DNA of 64,000 bases, taken from the NCBI RefSeq assembly GCF_029227915.1, contig NC_079886.1:19444501-19508500 (forward strand), read 5' to 3'. Positions 1-12,027 of the stretch are shown here, piece after piece (position 1 is the first letter of the stretch; each line of letters begins with the position of its first letter). Source of the DNA: Hydractinia symbiolongicarpus. Taxonomy: Eukaryota > Cnidaria > Hydrozoa > Anthoathecata > Hydractiniidae. A program made the position numbers and the translations under genes. The notes under the pieces are model-generated. The model saw nothing but the letters and a program-made list of their open reading frames with translations, was not told the origin of the DNA and did no database searches.

Positions 1-802
1 TGGAAAAAAATTATATGAAATCAGCAATGCTTGATACGATAGAGCTCTCCCGAATTTCCTAACTATGCCAAACTCAATTAAAGCAGTCAATATTGAAAAC
101 GATTCTTATCCCTAATTTCCTTAGCAAAAGATAGAACAATTTACCTCATTTTGCAAATGTTTCTGTTCGTTAAGTGACTCAATTCCGAGCTCAAAATTGC
201 GGTCAAACCCTTTATATAGCCGAGCTTTGCAAGAATAGCCCCGTTTTAAGAATAATTAGTTCCTTCAAATCTAAATATAAACCAACCAGAAAATTATATT
301 GCCCTAAAAACCTAATTTCTGTCATGATAAATTAATATTCTACCTGAATATCTTTATTTGAAGCGCCCAGAAGCATTAAAAAATTTGGAATTACCTCATA
401 GTTATTACAATTTATGAATTTCGGGATAGGTGCATTATGGAATAAAATAAAGAGTGATGAGATTATCACAAAAGAATTTCTGCAGCCCCTGAAAAGTGAT
501 ACTCAGTAGAAAAGGTTCAAACGTGCGATTGACTAACCATATAATATTCAATACACCACAGTTAATAAGATAAAAAAATTTATATTTGCAGATGCGTAGG
601 ATTGTATTTTAACCGTTTTTAAGGAGAAAAGGAATCAGCAAATTGTCATGAAAACTTCGTTTACAAAAAATTTATGCAACAAAGTAACAAACTACATGTC
701 GATGAAGGCTAATTGGGACACGTTGAAGGTGAAATTGAGATACTAAGACACTTACAACTGCGGAATTCCAGATGCAATTTGTAAATCACGTTGTTATTGT
801 AA

Positions 803-889
803 CGCCCCAAAGGTGGAATTGAACCACTCCGACTTTCATCGGCTACGGGTTTGAAGCCTGCACTCCAGACCACTGGAGGTTGTTAGGGC
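803..889 (-). tRNA. tRNA-Sec: tRNA-Sec (UCA), array unit 1
   Basis: Two changes from the array consensus. One puts an A-C mismatch in the anticodon stem; the other turns G9 into A. Acceptor, D and T arms are intact. Probably foldable, possibly weakened. Confidence 0.85.
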
Positions 890-1771
890 ATTAGTTGTCA
901 AGCACTTAATATTGTTTTATCCTTTCCTAAAAACGTTTGTAAACACTTGTGGCTCTGCATTTTTACATGAACAAAATTATATGATATCAGCAATGCTTGA
1001 TACGATAGAACTTTACCGAATTTCCTAACTATGTCAAACTCAATTAAAGCAGTCAATATTAAAAACGATTTTTATCCCTAACTTCCTTAGCAAAAGATAG
1101 AACAATTTACCTCATTTTGCAAATGTTTCTATTAGTTTAGTGACTCAATTCAGAGCTGAAAGTTATATTTAAACCTTTTATATAACCGACCTTCGCAAGA
1201 ATAGCCTTGTTCTAAAAGTAATTATTGCCTTCAAATCTAAATAAAACCCAACCAAAATATTACATTACTCTAAAAACTTAATTTTTGTCATGATAATTTA
1301 TTATTCTACCTGAATATCTTTATTTGTAGCGCCCAGAAGCATTATAAAATTTGGGATGACCTCATAGTTATTATAATTATTAAAATCGGGAAAGGTGCAT
1401 TATGGAGAAAAATAAAGAGTGATGAGATTATTACAAAAAAATTTCTGCAGCGCGTAAAAAGTGACACTCAGTAGAAAAGGTTCGAACGTACGATTGACTA
1501 GCCCATATAACATTCAATACACCACAGTTAATACGATAAAAAAAAGTTTATATTTGCAGATGCGTGGGATTGTATTTTAACATTTTTTAAGGAGAAATGG
1601 AATCAGCAAATTGTCATGAAATCTCTATTTATAAAAAATTTATACAAAGAAGTAACAAACTAATGGTCAAAGAAGGCTAATTGTGACACCCTGAAGGTGG
1701 AATTGAATCAGTCAGACATGTTACAACTGCGGAGTTCAAGATGCAAATTGCCAATCACGATTTTCTTGTAA

Positions 1772-1858
1772 CGCCCCAAAGGTGGAATTGAACGACTCTG
1801 ACTTTCATCGGCTACGGGTTTGAAGCCCGCACTCCAGACCACTGGAGGTCGTTAGGGC
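1772..1858 (-). tRNA. tRNA-Sec: tRNA-Sec-like (UCA), unit 2, T-stem and variable-arm mismatches
   Basis: The anticodon is UCA. One change puts a C-C mismatch in the 4-bp T stem, and another breaks a pair of the long variable arm. Likely impaired. Confidence 0.75.
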
Positions 1859-2740
1859 ATTAGTTGTCAAGCACTTAATATTGTTTTATCCTTTCCTAAA
1901 AACGTTTGTAAACACTTGTGGCTTTGCATTTTTACATGAAAAAAAATTATATAAAATCAGCAATGCTTGATACGATAGAACTTTACCGAATTTCCTAACT
2001 ATGCCAAACTCAATTAAAGCAGTCGATTTTAACAACGATTTTTATCCCTAATTTCCTTAGCAAAAGGTAGAACAATTTACCTAATTTCGTAAACATTTCT
2101 ATTACTTTAGTGACTCAATTCCGAGCTGAAAGTTACCATTAAACCTTTTATATAACAGACCTTTGCAAGAATAGCCTCGTTTTTTAAATTAATTATTTCC
2201 TTCAAATCTAAATAAAATCCAACCACAATATTACATTACGCTAAACCTTAATTTTTGTCATGATAATTTAATATTCTACTTGAATATCCTTATTTGAAGT
2301 GCACAGAGCCATTATAAAATTTCGGATGACCTCATAATTGTTATACCTTATGAAATTCAGGAAAGGTGTATTATGGAGAAAAATAAAGAGTGATGAGATT
2401 ATTACAAAAGAATTTCTACAGCACCTGAAAAGTGATACTCAGTAGAGAAGGTTCGAACGTACGATTGACTAGCCCACATAACATTCAATACACCACAGTT
2501 AATAAGATAAAAAAGTTTATATTTGCAGATGCGTGGGATTGTATTTTAACCTTTTTTGAAGAGAAATGGAATCAGCAAATTCTCATGAAAACTTCGTTTA
2601 TAAAAAATTTATACAAAGAAGTAACAAACTAAAGGTCGAAGAAGGCTAATTGTGACACCCTGAAGGTGGAATTGAATCACTCAGACATCTTACAACTGCG
2701 GAGTTCAGGATGCAAATTATCAATCAAGTTTTTCTTGTAA

Positions 2741-2827
2741 CGCCCCAAAGGTGGAATAGAACCACTCCAACTTTCATCGGTAACGAGTTTTAAACCTGCA
2801 CTCCAGAACACTGGAGGTCGTTAGGGC
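2741..2827 (-). tRNA. tRNA-Sec-derived copy with UUA anticodon, unit 3
   Basis: The anticodon loop reads TTTAAAA, so UCA has become UUA, which would pair with the stop codon UAA. The anticodon stem has an A-C mismatch, the T loop is altered (an A-to-T change), and the D loop is changed as well. Probably a decayed copy. It shares its distinctive changes with units 34 and 35. Confidence 0.7.
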
Positions 2828-3642
2828 AATAGTGTCAAGCACTTAACATTGTTTCATGAAATTAGGAATGCTTAATACGATAGACTTCTCCCGAATTACC
2901 TAACTATGTCAAACTTAATTAAAGCTGTCGATATTAAAAACGATTTCATCCCAAATTTCCTCAGCAAAAAGTGGAACAATTTAACTAATTTCACAAATGT
3001 TTCTATTAATTTACTGAATCAATTCCGAGCTGAAAGTTACGGTCAAGCCATTCATATAGCCGAACTTTGCAAGAATAGCCTCGTTTTAAAAGTAATTATT
3101 TCCTTTAAATGTAAATAAAAACCAACCAGAATAGAATATTACCCTGAAAAATTAATTTTTGTCATGATAATTTAATATTCTACCTGAATATCGTTATTTG
3201 AAGCGCACAGAGCCATTATGAAACTTCGGACGACCTCATAATCATTATAATTTATGAAATTTGGGAAAGGTGTATTATGAAGAAAAATAAAGAGAGACGA
3301 ATTTATTACAAAAGAATTTCTGCAGCACCTAAAAATTGATACTCAGTAGAAAAGGTTTAAACGTACGATTGACTATCCCATATAACATTCAATTCACCAA
3401 AGTTAATATGATAAAAAAGTTTATATTTGCACATGCGAGGGATTGTATTTTAACCTTTTTTAAGGAGAAACGGAATTAGCAAATTGTCATGAAAACTTCG
3501 TTCACAAAAATTTATGCAACAAAGTAACAAACTACATGTCGATGGAAGCTAATTCGGACACATTGAAGCTGGAATTGAGAAAGTCAGACACTTACAAATT
3601 CGGAATTCCAGATGCAATTTGTAAATCACGTTGTTATTGTAA

Positions 3643-3730
3643 CGCCCCAAAGGTGGAATTGAACCACTCCGACTTCTCATCGGCTACGGGTTTGAAGCCC
3701 GCACTGCAGACCACTGCAGGTCGTTAGGGC
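3643..3730 (-). tRNA. tRNA-Sec: tRNA-Sec (UCA), unit 4, compensated D stem
   Basis: 88 nt long because of one extra base in the variable-arm loop. The D stem differs from consensus at both sides of one pair: CTCCA/TGGAG has become CTGCA/TGCAG, so pairing is kept. Acceptor, anticodon and T arms match consensus. Confidence 0.88.
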
Positions 3731-4611
3731 AATAGTCGTCATGCACTTAATATTGTTTTATCCTTTCCAAAAAGTGTTTGTAAACACTTGTGGCTTTGCA
3801 TCCTTACATGGAAAAAAATTATATGAAATCAGCAATGCTTGATACGATAGAGCTCTCCCGAATTTCCTAACTATGCCAAACTCAATTAAAGCAGTCAATA
3901 TTGAAAACGATTCTTATCCCTAATTTCCTTAGCAAAAGATATAACAATTTACCTCAGTTTGCAAATGTTTCTGTTCGTTAAGTGACTCAATTCCGAGCTC
4001 AAAGTTACGGTCAAATTCTTTATATAGCCGAGCTTTGCAAGAATAGCCTCGTTTTAAAAATAATTATTTCCTTCAAATCTAAATATAAACCAACCAGAAA
4101 AGTATATTACCCTAAAAACCTAATTTTTGTCATGATAATTTAATATTCTACCTGAATATCTTTATTTGAAGCGCCCAGAAGCATTAAAAAATTAGGAATG
4201 ACCTCATAGTTATTACAATTTATGAAATTCGGGAAAGGTGTATTATGGAATGAAACAAAAGAGTGATGAGATTATTACAAAAGAATTTCTGCAGCACCTG
4301 AAAAGTGATACTCAGTATAGAAGTTTCCAACGTGCGATTGACTAACCATATAATATTCAATACACCACAGTTAATAAGATAAAAAAGTTTATATTTGCAG
4401 ATGCGTGGGATTGTATTTTAACCTTTTTTAAGGAGAAAAGGAATCAGCAAATTGTCATGAAAACTTCGTTTACAAAAAATTTATGCAACAAAGTAACAAA
4501 CTACATGTCGATGAAGGCTAATTGGGACACGTTGAAGATGAAATTGAGATACTAAGACACTTACAACTGCGGAATTCCAGATGCAATTTGTAAATTATGT
4601 TGTTATTGTAA

Positions 4612-4698
4612 CGCCCCAAAGGTGGAATAGAACCACTCCGACTTTCATCGGCTACGGGTTTGAAGCCCGCACTCCAGACCACTGGAGGTCGTTAGGGC
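4612..4698 (-). tRNA. tRNA-Sec: tRNA-Sec (UCA), unit 5
   Basis: Differs from consensus only in the T loop (TTCAATT to TTCTATT), which also weakens the internal B-box match. All stems are intact. Confidence 0.82.
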
Positions 4699-5574
4699 AA
4701 TAGTCGTCATGCACTTAATATTGTTTTATCCTTTCAAAAAGTGTTTGTAAACACTTGTGGCTTTGCATCTTTACATGGAAAAAAATTATATGAAATCAGC
4801 AATGCTTGATACGATAGAGCTTTACCGAATTTCCTAACTATGCCAAACTCAATTAAAGCAGTCAATATTGCAAACGATTCTTATCCCTAATTTCCTTAGC
4901 AAAAGATAGAACAATTTACCTCATTTTACAAATGTTTCTGTTCGTTAAGTGACTCAATTCCGAGCTCAAAATTACGGTCAAACCCTTTATATAGCCGAGC
5001 TTTGCAAGAATAGCCCCGTTTAAAAAATAATTAGTTCCTTCAAATCTAAATATAACCAACAGAAAATTATATTGCCCTAAAAACCTAATTTTTGTCATGA
5101 TAATTTAATATTCTACCTGAATATCTCTATTTGAAGCGCCCAGAAGCATTAAAATATAAGGAATGACCTTATAGTTATTACAATTTATGAAATTCGGGAA
5201 AGGTGTATTATGGAATAAAATAAAGACGGATGAGATTATTACAAAAGAATTTCTGCAGCACCTGAAGAGTGATACTCAGTAGAAAAGTTTCAAACGTGCG
5301 ATTGACTAACCATATAATATTCAATACACCACAGTTAATAAAATAAAAAGTTTATATTTGCAGTTGCGTGGGATTGTATTTTAACCACTTTTAAGGAGAA
5401 AAGGAATCAGCAAATTGTCATGAAAACTTCGTTTACAAAAAATTTATGCAACAAAGTAACAAACTACATGTCGATGAAGGCTAATTGGGACACGTTGAAG
5501 GTGAAATTGAGATACTAAGACACTTACAACTGCGGAATTCCAGATGCATTTTGTAAATCACGTTGTTATTGTAA

Positions 5575-5661
5575 CGCCCCAAAGGTGGAATTGAACCACT
5601 CCGACTTTCATCGGCCACGGGTTCGAAGCCCGCACCCCAGATCACTGGAGGTCGTTAAGGC
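5575..5661 (-). tRNA. tRNA-Sec-derived copy with UCG anticodon, unit 6
   Basis: The anticodon loop reads CTTCGAA, giving UCG (pairs with the Arg codon CGA) instead of UCA. Four other substitutions leave G-U wobbles in the acceptor and D stems, and the 5' anticodon-stem flank is changed. The fold is still possible, but Sec identity would be lost. Confidence 0.72.
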
Positions 5662-6540
5662 AATAGTCGTCATGCACTTAATATTGTTTTATCCTTTTCA
5701 AAAAGCTTTTGTAAACACTTGTGATATGTATCCTTACATGGAAAAAAGTTATATGAAATCAGCAATGCTTGATACGATAGAGCCCTCCCGAATTTCCTAA
5801 CTATGTCAAACTCAATTAAAGCAGTCAATATTGAAAACGATTCTTATCCCTAATTTCCTTAGCAAAATATATAACAATTTACCTCATTTTGCAAATGTTT
5901 CTGTTCGTTAAGTGACTCAATTCCGAGCTCAAAATTACGGTCAAACCCTTTATATAGCCGAGCTTTGCAAAAATAGCCCCGTTTTAAAAATAATTAGTTT
6001 CTTCAAATCTAAATATAAACCAACCAGAAAATAATATTGCCCTAAAAACCTAATTTTTGTCATGATAAATTAATATTCTACCTGAATATCTTTATTTGAA
6101 GCGCCCAGAAGCATTAAAAAATTTGGAATTACCTCATAGTTATTACAATTTATGAATTTTGGGATAGGTGCATTATGGAATAAAATAAAGAGTGATGAGA
6201 TTATTACAAAAGAATTTCTGCAGCCCCTGAAAAGTGATACTCAGTAGAAAAGGTTCGAACGTACGATTGACTAACCATATAATATTCAATACACCACAGT
6301 TAATAAGATAAAAAAATTTATATTTGCAGATGCGTAGGATTGTATTTCAACCGTTTTTAAGGAGAAAAGGAATCAGCAAATTGTCATGAAAACTTCGTTT
6401 ACAAAAAATTTATGCAACAAAGTAACAAACTACATGTCGATGAAGGCTAATTGGGACACGTTGAAGGTGAAATTGAGATACTAAGACACTTACAACTGCG
6501 GAATTCCAGATGCATTTTGTAAATCACGTTGTTGTTGTAA

Positions 6541-6627
6541 CGCCCCAAAGGTGGAATTGAACCACTCCGACTTTCATCGGCTACGGGTTTGAAGCCCGCA
6601 CTCCAGACCACTGGAGGTCGTTAGGGC
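6541..6627 (-). tRNA. tRNA-Sec: tRNA-Sec (UCA), unit 7, exact consensus
   Basis: Selenocysteine tRNA that is charged with serine, converted to Sec and used to read UGA in selenoprotein mRNAs. Read on the minus strand, the 87 nt start GCCCTAACG and end TTTGGGGCG. The first seven bases pair with the 3' end (one U-G wobble), with G as discriminator. The D arm is CTCCA-GTGGTC-TGGAG, the long D stem typical of this tRNA. The anticodon arm is GCGGG-CTTCAAA-CCCGT, so the anticodon is UCA. A long variable arm (CCGAT-GAAA-GTCGG) follows, then the T arm GTGG-TTCAATT-CCAC, which is the same as in animal tRNA-Sec. Length, UCA anticodon, D stem and variable arm together rule out Ser or Leu tRNA. Confidence 0.95.
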
Positions 6628-7507
6628 ATTAGTTGTCAAGCACTTAATATTGTTTTATCCTTTCCTAAAAGCGTTTGTAAGCACTTGTGGCTCTGCATTT
6701 TTACATGAAAAAAATTATATGATATCAGCAATGCTTGATACGATAGAGCTTTACCGAATTTCCTAACTATGTCAAACTCAATTAAAGCAGTCAATATTAA
6801 AAACGATTTTTTCCTTAATTTCCTTAGCAAAAGATAGAACTATTTACCTCATTTTGCAAATGTTTCTGTTCGTTGAGTGACTCAATTCCAAGCTCAGAGG
6901 TACGGTCAAACCCTTTATATGGCCAAGCCTTGCAAGAATAGCCTCGTTTTAAAAATAATGATTTCTTTCAAATCTAAATATAAACCAACCAGAAAATTAT
7001 AATACTCTAAAAACCTAATTTTTGTCATGAAAATTTAATATTCTACCTGAATATCTTTATTTGAAGCGCCCAGAAGCATTATAAAATTCGGGATGACCTC
7101 ATAGTTATTATAATTATTAAAGTCGGGAAAGGTGCATTATGGAGAAAAATAAAGAGTGATGAGATTATTACAAAAAAATTTCTGCAGCGCGTAAAAAGTG
7201 ACACTCAGTAGAAAAGGTTCGAACGTACGATTGACTAGCCCATATAACATTCAATACACCACAGTTAATAAGATAAAAAAAGTTTATATTTGCAGATGCG
7301 TGGGATTGTATTTTAACATTTTTTAAGGAGAAATGGAATCAGCAAATTGTCATGAAAACTTCATTTATAAAAAATTTATACAAAGAAGTAACAAACTAAT
7401 GGTCAAAGAAGGCTAATTGTGACACCCTGAAGGTGGAATTGAATCAGTCAGACATGTTACAACTGCGGAGTTCAAGATGCAAATTGCCAATCACGATTTT
7501 CTTGTAA

Positions 7508-7594
7508 CGCCCCAAAGGTGGAATTGAACCACTCCGACTTTCATCGGCTACGGGTTTGAAGCCCGCACTCCAGACTAGTGGAGGTTGTTAGGGC
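7508..7594 (-). tRNA. tRNA-Sec: tRNA-Sec (UCA), unit 8, D-loop variant
   Basis: The D loop is CTAGTC instead of GTGGTC, losing the GG pair that normally docks on the T loop; G9 is A. Stems are intact. Confidence 0.78.
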
Positions 7595-8477
7595 ATTAGT
7601 TGTCAAGCACTTAATATTGTTTTATCCTTTCCTAAAAACGTTTGTAAACACTTGTGGCTTTGCATTTTTACATGAAAAAAAATTATATGAAATCAGCAAT
7701 GCTTGATACGATAGAATTTTACCGAATTTCCTAACTATGCCAAACTCAATTAAAGCAGTCGATTTTAACAACGATTTTTATCCCTAATTTCCTTAGCAAA
7801 AGGTAGAACAATTTACCTACTTTCGTAAATGTTTCTATTAGTTTAGTGACTCATTTCAGAGCTGAAAGTTACATTTAAACCTTTTATATAACCGACCTTT
7901 GCAAGAATAGCCTCGTTCTAAAAGTAATTATTTCCTTCAAATCTAAATAAAACCGAACCAAAATATTACATTACTCTAAAAACTTAATTTTTGTCATGAT
8001 AATTTAATATTCTACCTGAATATCCGTATTTTAAGTGCACAGACCCATTATAAAATTTCGGATGACCTCATGGTTGTTATAATTTATGAAATTCGGGAAA
8101 GGTGTATTATGGAGAAAAATAAAGAGTGATGAGATTATTACAAAAGAATTTCTGCAGCACCAAAAAAGTGATACTCAGTAGAAAATGTTCGAACGTACGA
8201 TTGACTATTCCATATAACATTCAATACAGCAAAGTTAATATGATAAAGAAGTTTATATTTGCAGATGCGTGGGATTGTATTTTAACCATTTTTTAAGGAG
8301 AAATGGAGTCAGCAAATTGTCATGAAAACTTCGTTTACAAAAAATTTATACAACGAAGTAACAAATTAATGGTCGAAGAAGGCTAATTGTGACACCCTGA
8401 AGGTGAAATTGAATCAGTCAGACATCTTACAACTGCGGAATTCAAGATGCAAATTGTCAATCACGATTTTCTTGCAA

Positions 8478-8564
8478 CGTCCCAAAGGTGGAATTGAACC
8501 ACTCCGACTTTCATCGGCTACGGGTTTGAAGCCCGCACTCCAGACCACTGGAGGTCGTTAGGGG
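8478..8564 (-). tRNA. tRNA-Sec: tRNA-Sec-like (UCA), unit 9, broken acceptor end
   Basis: Base 1 is C instead of G, and the 3' strand has A where base 2 should pair, so the first two acceptor pairs are lost. The rest is consensus. Same defect as units 12, 24 and 26. Confidence 0.78.
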
Positions 8565-9444
8565 ATTAGTTGTCAAGCACTTAATATTGTTTTATCCTTT
8601 CCTAAAAACGTTTGTAAACACTTGTGGTTTTGCATTTTTACATGAAAAAAATTATATGATATCAGCAATGCTTGATACGATAGAGCTTTACCGAATTTCC
8701 TAACTATGTCAAACTCAATTAAAGCAGTCAATATTAAAAACGATTTTTTCCCTAATTTCCTTAGCAAAAGATAGAACTATTTACCTCATTTTGCAAATGT
8801 TTCTGTTCGTTGAGTGACTCAATTCCAAGCTCAGAGGTACGGTCAAACCCTTTATATGGCCAAGCGTTGCAAGAATAGCCTCGTTTTAAAAATAATGATT
8901 TCTTTCAAATCTAAATATAAACCAACCAGAAAATTATAATACTCTAAAAACCTAATTTTTGTCATGAAAATTTAATATTCTACCTGAATATCTTTATTTG
9001 AAGCGCCCAGAAGCATTATAAAATTTGGGATGACCTCATAGTTATTATAATTATTAAAATCGGGAAAGGTGCATTATGGAGAAAAATAAAGAGTGATGAG
9101 ATTATTACAAAAAAATTTCTGCAGCGCGTAAAAAGTGACACTCAGTAGAAAAAGTTCGAACGTACGATTGACTAGCCCATATAACATTCAATACACCACA
9201 GTTAATAAGATAAAAAAAAATTATATTTGCAGATGCGTGGGATTGTATTTTAACATTTTTTAAGGAGAAATGGAATCAGCAAATTGTCATGAAAACTTCA
9301 TTTATAAAAAATTTATACAAAGAAGTAACAAACTAATGGTCGAAGAAGGCTAATTGTGACACCCTGAAGGTGGAATTGAATCAGTCAGACATGTTACAAC
9401 TGCGGAGTTCAAGATGCAAATTGCCAATCACGATTTTCTTGTAA

Positions 9445-9531
9445 CGCCCCAAAGGTGGAATTGAACCACTCCGACTTTCATCGGCTACGGCTTTGAAGCC
9501 CGCACTCCAGACCAGTGGAGGTTGTTAGGGC
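9445..9531 (-). tRNA. tRNA-Sec: tRNA-Sec (UCA), unit 10
   Basis: A G-G mismatch closes the anticodon loop, the D loop is CTGGTC, and G9 is A. Otherwise consensus. Confidence 0.78.
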
Positions 9532-10414
9532 ATTAGTTGTCAAGCACTTAATATTGTTTTATCCTTTCCTAAAAACGTTTGTAAACACTTGTGGCTTTGC
9601 ATTTTTACATGAAAAAAAATTATATGAAATCAGCAATGCTTGATACGATAGAATTTTACCGAATTTCCTAACTATGCCAAACTCAATTAAAGCAGTCGAT
9701 TTTAACAACGATTTTTATCCCTAATTTCCTTAGCAAAAGGTAGAACAATTTACCTACTTTCGTAAATGTTTCTATTAGTTTAGTGACTCATTTCAGAGCT
9801 GAAAGTTACATTTAAACCTTTTATATAACCGACCTTTGCAAGAATAGCCTCGTTCTAAAAGTAATTATTTCCTTCAAATCTAAATAAAACCGAACCAAAA
9901 TATTACATTACTCTAAAAACTTAATTTTTGTCATGATAATTTAATATTCTACCTGAATATCCGTATTTTAAGTGCACAGACCCATTATAAAATTTCGGAT
10001 GACCTCATGGTTGTTATAATTTATGAAATTCGGGAAAGGTGTATTATGGAGAAAAATAAAGAGTGATGAGATTATTACAAAAGAATTTCTGCAGCACCAA
10101 AAAAGTGATACTCAGTAGAAAATGTTCGAACGTACGATTGACTATTCCATATAACATTCAATACAGCAAAGTTAATATGATAAGGAAGTTTATATTTGCA
10201 GATGCGTGGGATTGTATTTTAACCATTTTTTAAGGAGAAATGGAGTCAGCAAATTGTCATGAAAACTTCGTTTACAAAAAATTTATACAACGAAGTAACA
10301 AATTAATGGTCGAAGAAGGCTAATTGTGACACCCTGAAGGTGGAATTGAATCAGTCAGACATGTTACAACTGCAGAGTTCGAGATGCAAATTGCCAATCA
10401 CGATTTTCTTGTAA

Positions 10415-10501
10415 CGCCCCAAAGGTGGAATTGAACCACTCCGACTTTCATCGGCTACGGGTTTGAAACCCGCACTCCAGACCACTGGAGGTCGTTAGGG
10501 C
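10415..10501 (-). tRNA. tRNA-Sec: tRNA-Sec (UCA), unit 11
   Basis: A single change, C to T at the first base of the anticodon loop (TTTCAAA). All stems are intact; likely functional. Confidence 0.92.
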
Positions 10502-10909
10502 AGTAGTTGTCATGCACTTAATATTGTTTTATCCTTTCCAAAAAGCGTTTGTAAACACTTGTGACTTTGCACCTTTACATGGATAAATATTATATGAAAT
10601 CAGCAATACTTGATACGATGGAGCTCTCCCGAATTTCCTAACTATGCCAAACTCGATTAAAGCAGTCAATATTAAAAACGATTTTTATCCCTAATTTCCT
10701 TAGCAAAAGATAGAATAATTTAATTAATTTTGTAAATGTTTTTAATAGTTTAGTGACTCAATTCCGAGCTGAATGTTACCATTAAACCCTTTATATAACC
10801 CTTTATATAATGGTCTAATTGTGACACCCTGAAGGTGAAATTGAATCAGTCAGACATCTTACAACTGCGGAATTCAAGATGCAAATTGTCAATCACGATT
10901 TTCTTGCAA
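10502..10909. repeat. Shortened array unit (495-bp step)
   Basis: The spacer jumps from a point marked by a doubled ccctttatata (about 10788-10811) straight into the trailer of the next tRNA, losing about 470 bp. The doubled 11-mer at the joint suggests recombination or slippage between array units. Confidence 0.8.
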
Positions 10910-10996
10910 CGTCCCAAAGGTGGAATTGAACCACTCCGACTTTCATCGGCTACGGGTTTGAAGCCCGCACTCCAGACCACTGGAGGTCGTTAGGGG
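10910..10996 (-). tRNA. tRNA-Sec: tRNA-Sec-like (UCA), unit 12, broken acceptor end
   Basis: Same two acceptor mismatches as unit 9. It sits in the shortened 495-bp unit, where the 3' flank kept is only the relic and a few bases beyond, so the usual T-run terminator candidate is missing. Confidence 0.78.
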
Positions 10997-11737
10997 ATTA
11001 GTTGTCAAGCACTTAATATTGTTTTATCCTTTCCTAAAAACGTTTGTAAACACTTGTGGCTTTGCATTTTTACATGAAAAAAATTATATGATATCAGCAA
11101 TGCTTGATACGATAGAGCTTTACCGAATTTCCTAACTATGTCAAACTCAATTAAAGCAGTCAATATTAAAAACGATTTTTTCCCTAATTTCCTTAGCAAA
11201 AGATAGAACTATTTACCTCATTTTGCAAATGTTTCTGTTCGTTGAGTGACTCAATTCCAAGCTCAGAGGTACGGTCAAACCCTTTATATGGCCAAGCGTT
11301 GCAAGAATAGCCTCGTTTTAAAAATAATGATTTCTTTCAAATCTAAATATAAACCAACCAGAAAATTATAATACTCTAAAAACCTAATTTTTGTCATGAA
11401 AATTTAATATTCTACCTGAATATCTTTATTTGAAGCGCCCAGAAGCATTATAAAATTTGGGATGACCTCATAGTTATTATAATTATTAAAATCGGGAAAG
11501 GTGCATTATGGAGAAAAATAAAGAGTGATGAGATTATTACAAAAAAATTTCTGCAGCGCGTAAAAAGTGACACTCAGTAGAAAAAGTTCGAACGTACGAT
11601 TGACTAGCCCATATAACATTCAATACACCACAGTTAATAAGATAAAAAAAAATTATATTTGCAGATGCGTGGGATTGTATTTTAACATTTTTTAAGGAGA
11701 AATGGAATCAGCAAATTGTCATGAAAACTTCATTTAT

Positions 11738-11743
11738 AAAAAA
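11738..11743 (-). terminator. Candidate Pol III terminator, T6, unit 13
   Basis: The first run of four or more T on the sense strand after the tRNA lies 133 nt past its 3' end. The run (five or six T) is kept in most units at about the same distance. No nearer T4 exists, so transcription may run through the relic to this point. Confidence 0.45.
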
Positions 11744-11791
11744 TTTATACAAAGAAGTAACAAACTAATGGTCGAAGAAGGCTAATTGTGA

Positions 11792-11850
11792 CACCCTGAA
11801 GGTGGAATTGAATCAGTCAGACATGTTACAACTGCGGAGTTCAAGATGCA
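11792..11850 (-). pseudogene. Degenerate tRNA-Sec 3' half in the trailer (unit 13; repeated in the array)
   Basis: On the sense strand this keeps TTCAATTCCACCTT of the T arm and, at the right distance upstream, anticodon-arm-like TGC...CTTGAAC...CCG. Variable-arm pairing is lost. An equivalent lies about 20-88 bp beyond the 3' end of every tRNA in the array, on the same strand. It looks like the relic of a second tRNA-Sec from before the unit was amplified. Confidence 0.75.
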
Positions 11851-11876
11851 ATGTGCCAATCACGATTTTCTTGTAA

Positions 11877-11963
11877 CGCCCCAAAGGTGGAATTGAACCA
11901 CTCCGACTTTCATCGGCTACGGGTTTGAAGCCCGCACTCCAGACCACTGGAGGTCGTTAGGGC
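11877..11963 (-). tRNA. tRNA-Sec: tRNA-Sec (UCA), unit 13, exact consensus
   Basis: Identical to unit 7 over 87 nt. Used below as the reference for promoter, trailer and relic positions. Confidence 0.95.
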
Positions 11964-11988
11964 ATTAGTTGTCAAGCACTTAATATTG

Positions 11989-11994
11989 TTTTAT
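11989..11994 (-). promoter_or_regulatory. TATA-like box of tRNA-Sec unit 13 (repeated in the array)
   Basis: ATAAAA on the sense strand at -31 to -26 from G1, in a spacing that nearly all units keep. Animal tRNA-Sec genes use an upstream TATA box near -30 in place of a strong A box. A second AT-rich block (AATATTAA) at -24 to -17 is an alternative. Confidence 0.6.
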
Positions 11995-12007
11995 CCTCTC
12001 CTAAAAA

Positions 12008-12027
12008 CGTTTGTAAACACTTGTGGC
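12008..12027 (-). promoter_or_regulatory. PSE-like block of tRNA-Sec unit 13 (repeated in the array)
   Basis: A 20-bp block at -45 to -64 containing GTGTTTACAAACG on the sense strand. It is the best-conserved stretch upstream of the tRNA across units. Its position fits the proximal sequence element bound by SNAPc in type 3 Pol III promoters. Its sequence is not the vertebrate PSE, so the assignment rests on place and conservation. It also contains a forkhead-like TGTTTAC. Confidence 0.5.

Noticed and set aside
2470-2640. Plus-strand Pol III A/B-box-like pair in each unit (actcagtagaaaagg, ggttcgaac)
   Set aside because: The two motifs are too close together and no cloverleaf can be drawn.
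8573-8767. Repeated 64-codon minus-strand frame across the tRNA promoter region
   Set aside because: It starts at TTG and overlaps the conserved promoter blocks. A by-product of the repeat.
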